From Limosilactobacillus pontis (GTDB taxonomy: Bacteria > Bacillota > Bacilli > Lactobacillales > Lactobacillaceae), in the NCBI RefSeq assembly GCF_002940945.1, contig NZ_PNFV01000004.1, forward strand, positions 1 through 64,000: DNA of 64,000 nucleotides. Reading direction: 5' to 3'. The translations under genes were made by a program, and so were the position numbers. The notes below the pieces were generated by a model. The model searched no databases. It worked only from the letters and a program-made list of their open reading frames with translations, and was not told the DNA's origin. Positions 17,945 through 27,474 of this stretch are shown one piece after another (position 1 is the first letter of the stretch; each line of letters opens with the position of its first letter).

Positions 17945-19564
17945 ATGAATAAGGCAATGGCAATCTTAAACGATCCCTTTAAGAACAAGGGGACCGCATT
18001 TACACTGGAAGAACGGGAACAACTGGGTCTGATGGGGGCCCTGCCACCACGCGTCAAGACGATCGCGGAACAGGCTGCGGAAACTTACGCCCTCTTCGAA
18101 ACCAAGACAAGCAACATTGAGAAGCGCCACTTCTTGATGGAGGTCTTTAATACCAACCGGACCCTCTTCTTCTACTTGATGGGTCAGCACATCACCGAAT
18201 TCATGCCGATTGTGTATGACCCGGTAATTGCCGAATCAATCGAAAACTATAATGAACGTTACCAACGGCCGCAAGATGCTGCTTACCTCTCTGTCAAGCA
18301 CCCCGAACGAATCAAAGAAAGCCTGGCCAACGTCAGCGGTGACCGGGATATTCGTCTGATCGTGGTTACCGACGCCCAGGGGATCCTTGGTATCGGCGAC
18401 TGGGGAGTTGACGGGGTCGATATCGCAGTCGGCAAGCTGATGGTTTATACGGCTGCCGCCGGGATCAATCCGGCCCAGGTTCTTCCGGTTTCTATTGATG
18501 CTGGGACCGATAACCAAAAGCTGTTAGATGATCCGAACTATCTTGGTGAACGCCATCACCGGATCAGTGGGCAGAAGTACTTTGATTTCATTGATCGTTT
18601 TGTCGACGAGGTTGAAAAGCTCTACCCGAAGAGTCTGCTTCACTTTGAGGACTTTGGCCGGGGGACAGCGGCCCGGATCCTTGACAAGTACCAGGATAAG
18701 ATTCTGACCTTCAACGATGACATTCAAGGGACCGGGATCATTGCCCTTGCCGGGGTTCTTGGTGCCATGAATATCTCCAAGGAGAAGCTGGTTGACCAAA
18801 CCTTCTTGACCTTTGGTGCCGGGACCGCTGGCATGGGGATCGCTAAGATGCTCTACGACGAATTGATCCGGCAGGGACTAACCCCAGAGGATGCTAAAAA
18901 GCACTTCTACCTGGTCGATAAGCAAGGCTTGTTATTCGACGATACTGAAGGCCTGACCGATAAGCAGAAGCCATTCACCCGGCAACGGAGTGAATTTGCT
19001 AACGCCACTGAGCTGACCAACCTGCTGGCCGTGGTTAAGGCGGTTCATCCAACTGTGATGATTGGGACATCCACCCAGCCGGGAACCTTTGACGAGGCCG
19101 TGGTCAAGGAGATGGCCGCTCACACTAAGCGTCCGGTAATCTTCCCACTGTCCAACCCAACCAAGCTAGCCGAGGCCAAGGCCGCTGATCTGCTGAAGTG
19201 GACTGACGGCCGCGCACTCGTGGCCACCGGGATTCCGGTTGATGACATTACCTACCAGGGAGTTACCTACCAGATCGGTCAGGCTAACAATGCCCTGATC
19301 TACCCTGGGGTCGGCTTTGGAGCTCTCGCTGTCCAGGCAAGCAAGCTAAATGACAATATGCTGGCTGCTGCCGCCCATGCCCTATCTGGTCTGGTCGATC
19401 CTGATCAGCCCGGAGCTGCTGTCCTGCCGCCAGTTTCTAAACTAGCCGAATTCTCTCAGCGGGTTGCTCAACGAGTTGCTCAGTCCGCTATTGATCAAGG
19501 CCTGACTGATAAGACCGATGCCAAGGAAGCGGTTGCTAATGCCAAGTGGGTGGCTAAGTACTGA
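17945..19564 (+). CDS. mleS: Malolactic enzyme
   Basis: A 539-aa NAD- and Mn-dependent enzyme that converts L-malate directly to L-lactate and CO2, deacidifying the cell and generating a proton gradient. It has malic-enzyme architecture: the N-terminal domain with [21 protein letters not shown], the catalytic and metal-binding block [18 protein letters not shown] and FNDDIQGTG, and the NAD site [15 protein letters not shown]. Length and close agreement with lactobacillar MleS distinguish it from malic enzyme proper, which would make pyruvate. GGAAG precedes the ATG. It is the first gene of the plus-strand malate/fumarate block, with its own terminator. Confidence 0.94.
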   Translation: MNKAMAILNDPFKNKGTAFTLEEREQLGLMGALPPRVKTIAEQAAETYALFETKTSNIEKRHFLMEVFNTNRTLFFYLMGQHITEFMPIVYDPVIAESIENYNERYQRPQDAAYLSVKHPERIKESLANVSGDRDIRLIVVTDAQGILGIGDWGVDGVDIAVGKLMVYTAAAGINPAQVLPVSIDAGTDNQKLLDDPNYLGERHHRISGQKYFDFIDRFVDEVEKLYPKSLLHFEDFGRGTAARILDKYQDKILTFNDDIQGTGIIALAGVLGAMNISKEKLVDQTFLTFGAGTAGMGIAKMLYDELIRQGLTPEDAKKHFYLVDKQGLLFDDTEGLTDKQKPFTRQRSEFANATELTNLLAVVKAVHPTVMIGTSTQPGTFDEAVVKEMAAHTKRPVIFPLSNPTKLAEAKAADLLKWTDGRALVATGIPVDDITYQGVTYQIGQANNALIYPGVGFGALAVQASKLNDNMLAAAAHALSGLVDPDQPGAAVLPPVSKLAEFSQRVAQRVAQSAIDQGLTDKTDAKEAVANAKWVAKY

Positions 19565-19633
19565 TAAATAGAGCTGACTGGACAGAAGCGATCGTTAAAG
19601 TATAAAAAGTTTGTGATTATAGTCTTAAAATTA

Positions 19634-19680
19634 AAAATTCTCAAGACTTTATTAAATGAATTTCTTGAGAATTTTTTGTT
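19634..19680 (+). terminator. Terminator of the malolactic enzyme gene
   Basis: AAATTCTCAAGA pairs with TCTTGAGAATTT and is followed by a T tract. The rest of the 311-base gap to fumC holds the fumC promoter and nothing else that I can identify. Confidence 0.8.
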
Positions 19681-19778
19681 TGTCCACTTGTGAAGAAATT
19701 ACGAATAGAAGATGGAAACGCCTTTACCACGGGCTGTAAACTAATTGCCATAAGTGAAATTTATAAAAAGCTTAAAGT

Positions 19779-19808
19779 TTGACTATGCCGGGGACGGCGG
19801 GTTAGGAT
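19779..19808 (+). promoter_or_regulatory. fumC promoter
   Basis: TTGACT (19779-19784), an 18-base unusually GC-rich spacer and TAGGAT (19803-19808) lie about 65 bases before the fumC start. Confidence 0.5.
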
Positions 19809-19875
19809 AGTGGTGTAACGATGTGTAACATTTCACAAATAGCAACTTTTGATTACACTTTTGGAGGCGTCAAAA

Positions 19876-21267
19876 ATGACAGAATACCGTACTGAAGAAG
19901 ACACCTTGGGTCCCGTTAAGATTCCCGCTGATGCATTATGGGGACCACAGACGGAACGGAGTCGTAACAATTTCCCAACTGGTCAATACATGCCACTGGC
20001 GATCATCCGGGCACTGCTGAACATCAAGAAGGCCGCTGCCCAGGCTAACATGGCAACCAAGGCTATCTCTGATGAGAAGGGAAACCTGATCGTTAAGGCT
20101 ATTGACGAACTTTTGGCTCTGAGTGACGAGGACCTCCGCAAGGACTTCCCACTGAAGGTTTACCAGACCGGTTCTGGTACCCAGACCAATATGAACACGA
20201 ATGAGGTTGTTGCTCACAAGGCTCACCAGCTCAACCCGGATATTGAAATTCTGCCAAACGACGATGTTAACAAGGGGCAAAGCTCTAATGATACCTTCCC
20301 AACAGCCATGAACGTGGTTGCTCTGGAAGCAGTTAATAAGTTGAAGCCCGCTGTTCAACACCTGATCGATGAACTGAAGGTTAAGCAGGATAAGTACTGG
20401 AAGACGGTCAAGGTTGGCCGGACCCACCTGCAGGATGCTGTACCATTGACGTTTGGTCAGGAAGTTTCCGGTTATGTTGCGGCCTTGGAACACGACCTGG
20501 ACTACATTAAGACTCTGGAACCAACCTTAAACGAACTGGCCATCGGGGGCACTGCCGTTGGTACTGGTTTAAACGCTGCTGCGGGGATGCCTGAGAAGAT
20601 TGCCGAAAAGCTCTCTGAAGTTTACGGCCTAAACCTGACTGCCAAGAGTAACAAGTTCTACGGCCTGGCTAACCACTCCGGCTTAAATGTTGTTCACGGT
20701 GCCTTGAAGACCCTAGCTGCTGATATGTTTAAGATTGCTCAGGATATTCGTTTCCTCGCTTCTGGTCCACGGGCTGGTTACGATGAATTGAACATTCCGG
20801 CAAATGAACCTGGTTCATCCATCATGCCTGGTAAGGTTAACCCAACCCAGGCTGAGGCTGTTACGATGGCTGCACTCCGGGTCTTTGGCAACGATACTGT
20901 TGTTACAATGGCTTCCTCTCAAGGTAATTTTGAGATGAACGTCTACAAGCCAGTCATGATCGACGCCTTCCTTGAGTCTGCCGACCTGCTGACTGGGACG
21001 ATTACTGGCTTTACTGACCGTTGCGTCAAGGGCCTGACTGTCAACGAGAAGCGGATGGCTGAATTGGTTGATAACTCCTTGATGACGGTTACGGCATTGT
21101 CCCCACACATTGGCTACCATGATAGTGCCAAGATTGCCCAAGCCGCAGACAAGGCCGGCAGCACGCTGAAGGAAGCTGCTTTGAAGTCTGGTAAGGTTAC
21201 GGAAGAACAATACGATGAGTGGATGGACATGTTGAAGATGACTAACGCTGATCGTAAGGACAAGTAA
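19876..21267 (+). CDS. fumC: Fumarate hydratase, class II
   Basis: A 463-aa homotetrameric enzyme interconverting malate and fumarate. The superfamily signature GSSIMPGKVNPTQAE is intact, as are QTGSGTQTNMNTNEV and GRTHLQDAVPLTFGQE. The ATG behind GGAGGCG is chosen; an upstream TTG in frame would overlap the ribosome site. With the following fumarate reductase and dicarboxylate transporter it supplies a reductive malate to succinate branch. The short gap to the next gene suggests cotranscription. Confidence 0.95.
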   Translation: MTEYRTEEDTLGPVKIPADALWGPQTERSRNNFPTGQYMPLAIIRALLNIKKAAAQANMATKAISDEKGNLIVKAIDELLALSDEDLRKDFPLKVYQTGSGTQTNMNTNEVVAHKAHQLNPDIEILPNDDVNKGQSSNDTFPTAMNVVALEAVNKLKPAVQHLIDELKVKQDKYWKTVKVGRTHLQDAVPLTFGQEVSGYVAALEHDLDYIKTLEPTLNELAIGGTAVGTGLNAAAGMPEKIAEKLSEVYGLNLTAKSNKFYGLANHSGLNVVHGALKTLAADMFKIAQDIRFLASGPRAGYDELNIPANEPGSSIMPGKVNPTQAEAVTMAALRVFGNDTVVTMASSQGNFEMNVYKPVMIDAFLESADLLTGTITGFTDRCVKGLTVNEKRMAELVDNSLMTVTALSPHIGYHDSAKIAQAADKAGSTLKEAALKSGKVTEEQYDEWMDMLKMTNADRKDK

Positions 21268-21337
21268 TTAAATGGTACGGGGGCAGGCGCACATCGGCTG
21301 CCTCTTTGCCTGGCTAAGTAAAAAGGAGCGCATTATA

Positions 21338-22732
21338 ATGGCAGAAAATTTTCAACCATTATCTGTAAGCAAGTTGGCGGACAGCTATGACGCCGTTATC
21401 ATCGGTTCTGGCGGTACTGGACTGTCTGCTGCCATCCAGGCCCATGAGCTGGGCTTGAAGGTGGCCGTCTTCGAAAAGGAAGAGGAATTAGGTGGAAACA
21501 CTAACCGGGCTTCCTCTGGGATGAACGCTGCCGAGACCAACGTGCAACTGCAGCACGGGGTAATCGACAACGTGGCAGATTTCTACCATGAAACCTACAA
21601 GGACGGCGGTCGACTGAATGATAAGGACATGCTGGGCTACTTTGTCTACCATACGGCACCGGCAATCGACTGGCTGGCTGATCATGGTATCAAGCTGGAC
21701 GACATTACGGTAACCGGGGGGATGTCCAAGAAGCGGACTCACCGTCCGGCCAGCATGGCCCCAATTGGCGGCTTCCTGGTCAAGAACCTATTAGATGTGG
21801 TTGCCAAGGAGAACATTCCGGTTTTCAACAAAACTAAGGTTACTAGCCTGGTCCAAGACGAGGACGGCAAGATTGCCGGGGTCAAGGTTAACGCCAATGG
21901 TTTGATCAAGACAATCGACGCCAAGGCGGTCATCCTGGCTACTGGTGGTTTTGGGGCCTCCAAGGAGTACATTGAACGTTTCCGTCCCGACCTCAAAGAT
22001 TACAAGACCACGAACCAGCCAGGTGCTACTGGCGATGGTCTCAAACTTGCTGAGAACGTTGGCGCCGAGCTAATGCAGATGAACTTGGTTCAGGTCCACC
22101 CAACGGTTCAACAGGATCATCCTCATGTTTACCTGATCGGCGAAGCGGTTCGTGGCGAGGGGGCCATCCTGGTCAATGCCCAGGGGAAGCGATTCGTCAA
22201 CGAACTTAACACTCGTAAGATTGTTTCCAACAGCATCACTGCCCTACCGGAGCATAGTGCCTACCTGATTTTTGATCAGGGTATCCGTGATCGGGCCAAG
22301 GCCATTGAGTTCTACGACAAGGTTGGCTTGGTGGTTCATGGCGACACTATTGCGGATCTGGCTAAGAATCTGAAGATGGATCCAGACACGCTGACCCAGA
22401 CAGTTGCCACCTGGAACCAGGCGGTAGAGAGTCATAATGACGCTGAATTTGGTCGGACCACTGGGATGGACCGTGGAATTACCAAGCCCGGCTTTTTCGC
22501 CATCCATATTGCCCCAGCCATCCACTACACAATGGGTGGGATCCACGTCACGCCGAAGACTCAGGTGCTTGACGGTAACGGTGATGTGATCAAAGGCCTG
22601 TTTGCGGCTGGTGAGGTTGCTGGTGGACTTCACGGTAATAACCGGGTTGGCGGTAACTCCATCGCTGAAACAGTGGTCTTTGGTCGTCAGGCTGGTCAGC
22701 AGGTTACCCTGTACGTTCGCAAGCAAAAGTAG
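21338..22732 (+). CDS. Soluble FAD-dependent fumarate reductase (flavocytochrome c type)
   Basis: A 464-aa flavoprotein reducing fumarate to succinate. The FAD-binding Rossmann motif (DAVIIGSGGTGLSAAIQAHE) begins near residue 17. The capping domain includes TGGFGASKEYIERF and GEAVRGEGAILVNAQGKRFVNE, and the C-terminal FAD block is GLFAAGEVAGGLHGNNRVGG. There is no signal peptide, heme-binding CxxCH or FMN-transfer domain, so it should work in the cytosol with a soluble electron donor, as in other lactobacilli. AAGGAG precedes the ATG at 21338. It probably forms an operon with fumC and serves as an electron sink. Confidence 0.9.
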   Translation: MAENFQPLSVSKLADSYDAVIIGSGGTGLSAAIQAHELGLKVAVFEKEEELGGNTNRASSGMNAAETNVQLQHGVIDNVADFYHETYKDGGRLNDKDMLGYFVYHTAPAIDWLADHGIKLDDITVTGGMSKKRTHRPASMAPIGGFLVKNLLDVVAKENIPVFNKTKVTSLVQDEDGKIAGVKVNANGLIKTIDAKAVILATGGFGASKEYIERFRPDLKDYKTTNQPGATGDGLKLAENVGAELMQMNLVQVHPTVQQDHPHVYLIGEAVRGEGAILVNAQGKRFVNELNTRKIVSNSITALPEHSAYLIFDQGIRDRAKAIEFYDKVGLVVHGDTIADLAKNLKMDPDTLTQTVATWNQAVESHNDAEFGRTTGMDRGITKPGFFAIHIAPAIHYTMGGIHVTPKTQVLDGNGDVIKGLFAAGEVAGGLHGNNRVGGNSIAETVVFGRQAGQQVTLYVRKQK

Positions 22733-22816
22733 TTGGCATACCGGTCGGAAACTACCGGCCGACTTGCCTTGCAATTATTATCAACGATGAGATACATTAA
22801 GAGGAATTATTGAAAG

Positions 22817-24238
22817 ATGAAAAAATTAGAACACGTTAACTACCGTGGCTTCATCTTGCCAGTCGTCGTGGGATTGATTCTCTGGCTGATGACGCCAATC
22901 AAACCGGCCGCGGTACCAGTTGCCGGTTGGCATATGTTTGCCTTGTTTGTAGGAACAATCATCGCCTGCATCACTCGGCCGCTGCCAATCGGTGGGGTTT
23001 CCATTGTTGCTTTTGCCTTAACTGTTTTGACCAAGACGGTACCAATGGATAAGGCGATTGTCGGCTTCGGGAACGCCTCCATCTGGATGATCGCAATGGC
23101 ATTCTTCATTGCTCGGGGGTTCATCAAGACCGGTCTCGGTCGGCGAATTGCCCTCAACTTTGTCAAGACATTCGGTAAGCGGACCCTAGGACTAGCCTAC
23201 TCCCTGATCGGGGTTGACCTGATCCTAGCACCAGCCACGCCAAGTAACACGGCCCGGGCTGGTGGGGTTTTGTACCCAATTATCAAGTCATTGTCCCAGT
23301 CCTTTGGTTCCGAGCCGAAAAACGGAACCCAGCGTAAGATCGGTTCTTTCCTGATCTTTGCCGAATACCATGGTGATATGATCACCGCGGCCATGTTTAT
23401 GACTGCCATGGCTGCCAACCCGCTGGTCCAAACCCTGGCCAAGGGGAGCGGTGTTGATATTACCTGGGGTGGCTGGTTCCTAGCTGCCCTGGTTCCGGGG
23501 ATTATCTCATTGATTGTTGTTCCATGGCTGATCTACAAGATGTATCCGCCGGAAATCAAGGAAACGCCGAACGCTAAGCAATGGGCAGAAGACCAGCTTA
23601 GCGAGATGGGACCGATGAGTATGGCCGAAAAGATCATGGCTGTCATCTTCGTCCTAGCTTTAATCCTATGGATGACTGGGAGCTTTATCGGCATCGATGC
23701 CACTCTGGCAGCCTTCATCGCCTTGGCCCTGTTGCTTCTAACCGGGGTGCTGAGCTGGCAGGACGTTCTGCAAGAGAGCGGTGCTTGGAATACCCTGACC
23801 TGGTTCTCTGTTCTGGTCATGATGGCCGGTTCTCTGACCAGCTTAGGCTTCATTCCATGGCTTAGTAAGGCTATCAGCAGTTCCCTGCACGGGATGAACT
23901 GGGTCCTCGTTTTGATCATCCTGATTGTCTTCTACTTCTACAGTCATTACCTGTTTGCCAGTTCAACGGCTCACGTTACGGCGATGTACAGTGCACTGCT
24001 GGCCGTTGCCATCTCCGCAAACGTGCCACCAATGCTGGCGGCCCTCTTGCTTGGGTTCTTTGGTAACCTGATGGCCTCCACGACCCACTACGCTTCTGGT
24101 CCGGCGCCAGTTCTCTTCGGTTCTGGTTACGTTCCACAGTCCAAGTGGTGGTCACTGAACTTCGTCTTAGGGATCTTCTACCTGGTCGTTTGGATTGGGA
24201 TCGGCAGTCTCTGGATGAAACTAATTGGTATGTGGTAA
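22817..24238 (+). CDS. DASS (SLC13) family dicarboxylate transporter
   Basis: A 473-aa membrane protein with about 12 to 14 hydrophobic segments, belonging to the divalent anion:sodium symporter family (CitT/SodiT-like). The two signature regions are present: LAPATPSNTARAGGVLYPI and the C-terminal TAHVTAMYSALLAVA followed by ASTTHYASGPAPVLFGSGY. Its position after fumC and fumarate reductase and between two LysR genes points to malate/fumarate uptake or malate-succinate exchange; the exact coupling is not readable. GAGG precedes the start. Confidence 0.9.
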   Translation: MKKLEHVNYRGFILPVVVGLILWLMTPIKPAAVPVAGWHMFALFVGTIIACITRPLPIGGVSIVAFALTVLTKTVPMDKAIVGFGNASIWMIAMAFFIARGFIKTGLGRRIALNFVKTFGKRTLGLAYSLIGVDLILAPATPSNTARAGGVLYPIIKSLSQSFGSEPKNGTQRKIGSFLIFAEYHGDMITAAMFMTAMAANPLVQTLAKGSGVDITWGGWFLAALVPGIISLIVVPWLIYKMYPPEIKETPNAKQWAEDQLSEMGPMSMAEKIMAVIFVLALILWMTGSFIGIDATLAAFIALALLLLTGVLSWQDVLQESGAWNTLTWFSVLVMMAGSLTSLGFIPWLSKAISSSLHGMNWVLVLIILIVFYFYSHYLFASSTAHVTAMYSALLAVAISANVPPMLAALLLGFFGNLMASTTHYASGPAPVLFGSGYVPQSKWWSLNFVLGIFYLVVWIGIGSLWMKLIGMW

Positions 24239-24254
24239 TCAAATATTAGTACAA

Positions 24255-24290
24255 GAGTCTGATTAGCAACTTGCTAATTAGGCTCTTTTT
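24255..24290 (+). terminator. Terminator of the dicarboxylate transporter gene
   Basis: A 12-bp stem (24255-24266 with 24274-24285, one G-U type mismatch) is followed by five T residues. Confidence 0.82.
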
Positions 24291-24358
24291 GTTTTCTCCC
24301 ACAAATAATTGCTATAATGAATTATTGAAAATGAAATCTGCCCGATGGAGGAAAGCAA

Positions 24359-25246
24359 ATGAACACGCGTGATCTACAGTATTTTGTCGCCTTGGTCAAA
24401 CATAAGAACTACACTCAGGTGGCTAAGCAATTTCAGGTGTCCCAGCCTACGATTACCCAGGCGATTCAGCGGCTTGAGCGTGAGTTTGGCGCTCCTTTAG
24501 TTCGGAAAGACCGGGTCCACCGCGACGAGATGATCACCCGAAGCGGTCGTCTGCTCTATGCCAACGCCCAGCTGATTAATGAGAAGATCGAGCTGACCCA
24601 TAAGGAGATCCGCCGGGCCAACCAGAAGCAGATTCGTTTTGGGATGCCGCCAATCATTGGCAAACTTTATATTTCCAAGATCGTCAGCGAGTTTTCCAAG
24701 GACCTCCTATCACGACTCAAGATCACGTCGGTTGGGTCCCACGAGCTGTTGAATCAGGTCCGCAACGGAAAGATTGATATTGCCCTGCTGGGATCGACCG
24801 CACCGATCAACGAGCCTGGAGTATTTGCAAATCTGATTTCAGCCCGGCACTTCGGGGTAATCGTCAGCGCGGTAAATCCGCTGGCTAAACGTGACCAGGT
24901 CAGCTTCAAGGAGCTGGCGGATGAGCGTTTCATCAGCTTTGACCAGCAGTACGTTCACCAGGCTGCCTTTCGGGCTTATTGTACCTACGCCCAGATCAAT
25001 CCGGCCGTGGTGATGTATCGAATCCCTAATATTTCTTGGATCAAGGAGCTGGTGCGTCAGAATATTGGAATCAGTCTGATGGCCAAGGATGCCGTAGCCA
25101 ATGAACCGGGAATTAAATTTGTTGAGATTACTGACCCCTTGCCGGAGCGCTTCTATATCTCAGTAGCCACCCGGGAGGGCTATGTGCTGAGTGTTGACGA
25201 GCAGGACTTTCTTGACCGGCTTCGCAAGCTCCACGTCCAGAACTAG
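24359..25246 (+). CDS. LysR-type regulator closing the malate/fumarate module
   Basis: A 295-aa LysR regulator with an N-terminal winged HTH (VAKQFQVSQPTITQAIQRLE) and a substrate-binding C-terminal domain. It shares distinctive motifs with the LysR protein at 16.9 kb (RFGMPPIIGKLY, GSHELL, DIALLGS), so the two are paralogues. It follows the dicarboxylate transporter with its own extended -10 (TGCTATAAT near 24310) and GGAGG site. It probably senses a dicarboxylate and controls fumC, fumarate reductase and the transporter; the targets are inferred only from position. Confidence 0.85.
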   Translation: MNTRDLQYFVALVKHKNYTQVAKQFQVSQPTITQAIQRLEREFGAPLVRKDRVHRDEMITRSGRLLYANAQLINEKIELTHKEIRRANQKQIRFGMPPIIGKLYISKIVSEFSKDLLSRLKITSVGSHELLNQVRNGKIDIALLGSTAPINEPGVFANLISARHFGVIVSAVNPLAKRDQVSFKELADERFISFDQQYVHQAAFRAYCTYAQINPAVVMYRIPNISWIKELVRQNIGISLMAKDAVANEPGIKFVEITDPLPERFYISVATREGYVLSVDEQDFLDRLRKLHVQN

Positions 25247-25330
25247 TGTCAGCTATTGACAAGGGTCGTATAATGATTAGTGATATTTTGACAAGCCTTA
25301 ATTAACTGATTTTGGGGGACATTGAGAGTC

Positions 25331-26695
25331 ATGAGCAAAGATGATGAACTCATGTCGGCGTTCGAGCCGGCGCGGCACCTATCCGCAAAACACCACATGG
25401 CAATTCCGTGGCAGGACTTCTTCACGAACGACAACTTTACACCGGCCAGTGAGGCTAACCTGGTTGAACGGGCAGCGATCGTCGGTCGGATCGGATTGAT
25501 GATGCTTTCCTATGGAACCGGGGCTTGGCGGGTACGGGATTCGATGAACATTGTAGCCCGCAAGCTCAAGATGACATGTACTGTCGATATCGGTTTGGTG
25601 TCACTTGAGTATACCTGCATGGATGCTCACCACAGCTACACTCAGGCGGTTTCGCTACCTAGTACTGGGGTCAACACGACCAAGCTCTCTAAGATGGAAC
25701 GCTTCATCGACGAATTTAATGACCACGGCGATGAGCTGACAATTGGGGAGATCCATGCCCACCTGGAGCAGATCGCTCATTCTAAAGGTAATTATGCTCC
25801 GTATCAGGTGGGGTTGGCGGCAGCCCTAGCCTGCAGTGCCTTCGTTTTCCTCCTTGGTGGGGGACCAATCGAGATGATCTGCAGCTTCATTGGGGCTGGG
25901 TTGGGTAACTTTGTCCGGCGGAAGCTGATCGACCGTCATATCACCCTCTTTGCCTGCATCGCGGTGGCGGTGGCGGTAGCCTGTCTGACTTATCTACTGT
26001 CGCTGAGCCTTCTACAGCTCTGTCTTAATGTCAGTTCGCGTCATGAGGCTGGTTACATTGGGGCGATGCTCTTCATCATTCCGGGATTTCCTTTCATTAC
26101 CAGCGGTCTGGACATCTCCAAACTTGACATGCGGTCCGGTTTAGAGCGGATGGCCTACGCGATCGCCATTATCATGGTGGCGACCCTGGTGGGCTGGATC
26201 GTGGCCCTGGCGGTAAATCTGCGGCCGGAGAATTTTGCGGCATTACCACTGTCAACCATGGCGATGCTGCTGTTGCGGATTCCCGCCAGCTTCTGTGGGG
26301 TTTTCGGCTTCTCAATCATGTTTAACAGCACGCCGCGGATGGCAGCGATTGCTGGCTTGATTGGGGCGGTCGCCAACACTACCCGCCTGGAGCTGGTCGA
26401 CTTAACGATGATTCCGGCGGGGGCTGCGGCCTTTATTGGTGCCCTGGTAGCCGGCCTGTTAGCGGCGGTTGCCAAACGCAAGGTTCGTTTTCCCCAGATC
26501 TCGATCACGGTTCCATCGATCGTCATTATGGTGCCGGGCCTCTATCTCTACCGGGGGATGTACAATCTTGGGCTGACTTCGATCAGCGTCGGGGCTCTCT
26601 GGATTACCAAAGCACTGCTGATTGTTGTCTTTTTACCGCTTGGTCTGATTGCGGCCCGAATCTTGACCGATACCAAGTGGCGTCACAACGGTTAA
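25331..26695 (+). CDS. ThrE-family amino acid exporter, fused form
   Basis: A 454-aa threonine/serine exporter-type protein joining both halves of the family. The N-terminal soluble domain (about 1-160, with LMMLSYGTGAWRVRDSMNIV) is followed by a first 5-helix bundle and then the second ThrE_2 membrane half (last 150 residues, PSIVIMVPGLYLYRGMYNLG). The ATG at 25331 is chosen because GGGGGAC lies 11 bases before it and the upstream TTG is too close. The next gene follows after 13 bases. Substrate could be threonine, serine or a dicarboxylate such as succinate, since related YjjPB exports succinate. The neighbouring succinate-forming genes make that worth considering. Confidence 0.83.
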   Translation: MSKDDELMSAFEPARHLSAKHHMAIPWQDFFTNDNFTPASEANLVERAAIVGRIGLMMLSYGTGAWRVRDSMNIVARKLKMTCTVDIGLVSLEYTCMDAHHSYTQAVSLPSTGVNTTKLSKMERFIDEFNDHGDELTIGEIHAHLEQIAHSKGNYAPYQVGLAAALACSAFVFLLGGGPIEMICSFIGAGLGNFVRRKLIDRHITLFACIAVAVAVACLTYLLSLSLLQLCLNVSSRHEAGYIGAMLFIIPGFPFITSGLDISKLDMRSGLERMAYAIAIIMVATLVGWIVALAVNLRPENFAALPLSTMAMLLLRIPASFCGVFGFSIMFNSTPRMAAIAGLIGAVANTTRLELVDLTMIPAGAAAFIGALVAGLLAAVAKRKVRFPQISITVPSIVIMVPGLYLYRGMYNLGLTSISVGALWITKALLIVVFLPLGLIAARILTDTKWRHNG

Positions 26696-26708
26696 CGGGG
26701 GTGTGCAG

Positions 26709-27362
26709 ATGATCATCCAATATCCTGCCGACCTATTGGCTCAGGTTAAGGCGGCTACTGCAGGCCGGCACTTAACTGGGTTTACCCCGGGACAGGGGCC
26801 ACGTCACCCAGAGCTAATGCTGATCGGTGAGGCCCCCGGCCGGCACGAGGAAAAGGTTAATATTCCTTTCTCTGGGGCGTCAGGGCAGGAACTGATGAAG
26901 TTGGTTGAATCGATAGGCTATTCCCGGCAGACGGTTTACATTACCAGTGTTGTTCGTCAACGGCCGTACTCGATCAAGCAGGTCCGGGACAAGCAGTCCG
27001 GAAAATTAGTGAAGAAGACACCAAATCGGACACCAACCAAAAGTGAGGTTCGGGCCTTCGCACCGCTCTTTGACTGGGAGCTTCACTATGTTGATCCTCA
27101 AGTGCTGGTCCCATTGGGTAATACTGCCCTTCAACGTCTGCTTGGCCCTAAGGCTAATATTGGTCAGCTCCATGGGCACCTGATCACAGCCCCAATTCAG
27201 GAAGCTGATCCGACTGGTAAAGGCTATCGGCTGAGTCAGCATCAGTATCGAATCTTTCCAATGTACCACCCGGCGGCGATTCTCTACGCCCGCCGCCTTC
27301 AGCCTACCGTAGAAGCCGATTGGCAGCGCTTAGGCCGATTTATGCAGAAACTACATTGTTAA
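26709..27362 (+). CDS. Uracil-DNA glycosylase superfamily protein lacking Fe-S cysteines
   Basis: A 217-aa protein of the uracil-DNA glycosylase family. Motif 1, GEAPG, is at residues 40-44 and motif 2 is MYHPAAI near residue 187, with the PFSGASGQEL block between. Family 4 enzymes carry four cysteines for a 4Fe-4S cluster; here the only Cys is the last residue, so the cluster must be absent. A DNA repair role is likely but activity is unproven. ATG follows GGGGGTG and begins 13 bases after the exporter gene, suggesting one transcript. Confidence 0.8.
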   Translation: MIIQYPADLLAQVKAATAGRHLTGFTPGQGPRHPELMLIGEAPGRHEEKVNIPFSGASGQELMKLVESIGYSRQTVYITSVVRQRPYSIKQVRDKQSGKLVKKTPNRTPTKSEVRAFAPLFDWELHYVDPQVLVPLGNTALQRLLGPKANIGQLHGHLITAPIQEADPTGKGYRLSQHQYRIFPMYHPAAILYARRLQPTVEADWQRLGRFMQKLHC

Positions 27363-27419
27363 GAAAATAAAGTAATATACAATCGGACGGATTGCCAGTA
27401 TAATAGAAACGTTGATTTT

Positions 27420-27449
27420 AAAACTTCTTGTTCGCAAGGAGTTTTTTTA
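27420..27449 (+). terminator. Terminator of the exporter/glycosylase unit
   Basis: AAACTTCTTG pairs with CAAGGAGTTT around a TTCG tetraloop and runs into seven T residues. Confidence 0.78.
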
Positions 27450-27474
27450 GTTTGATAAATGGGAGGCTGAATCT

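Noticed and set aside
21268-21337. Short inverted repeat between fumC and fumarate reductase read as a terminator
   Set aside because: The stem (GGCAG with CTGCC) is short and has no clear T run, so cotranscription is the better reading.
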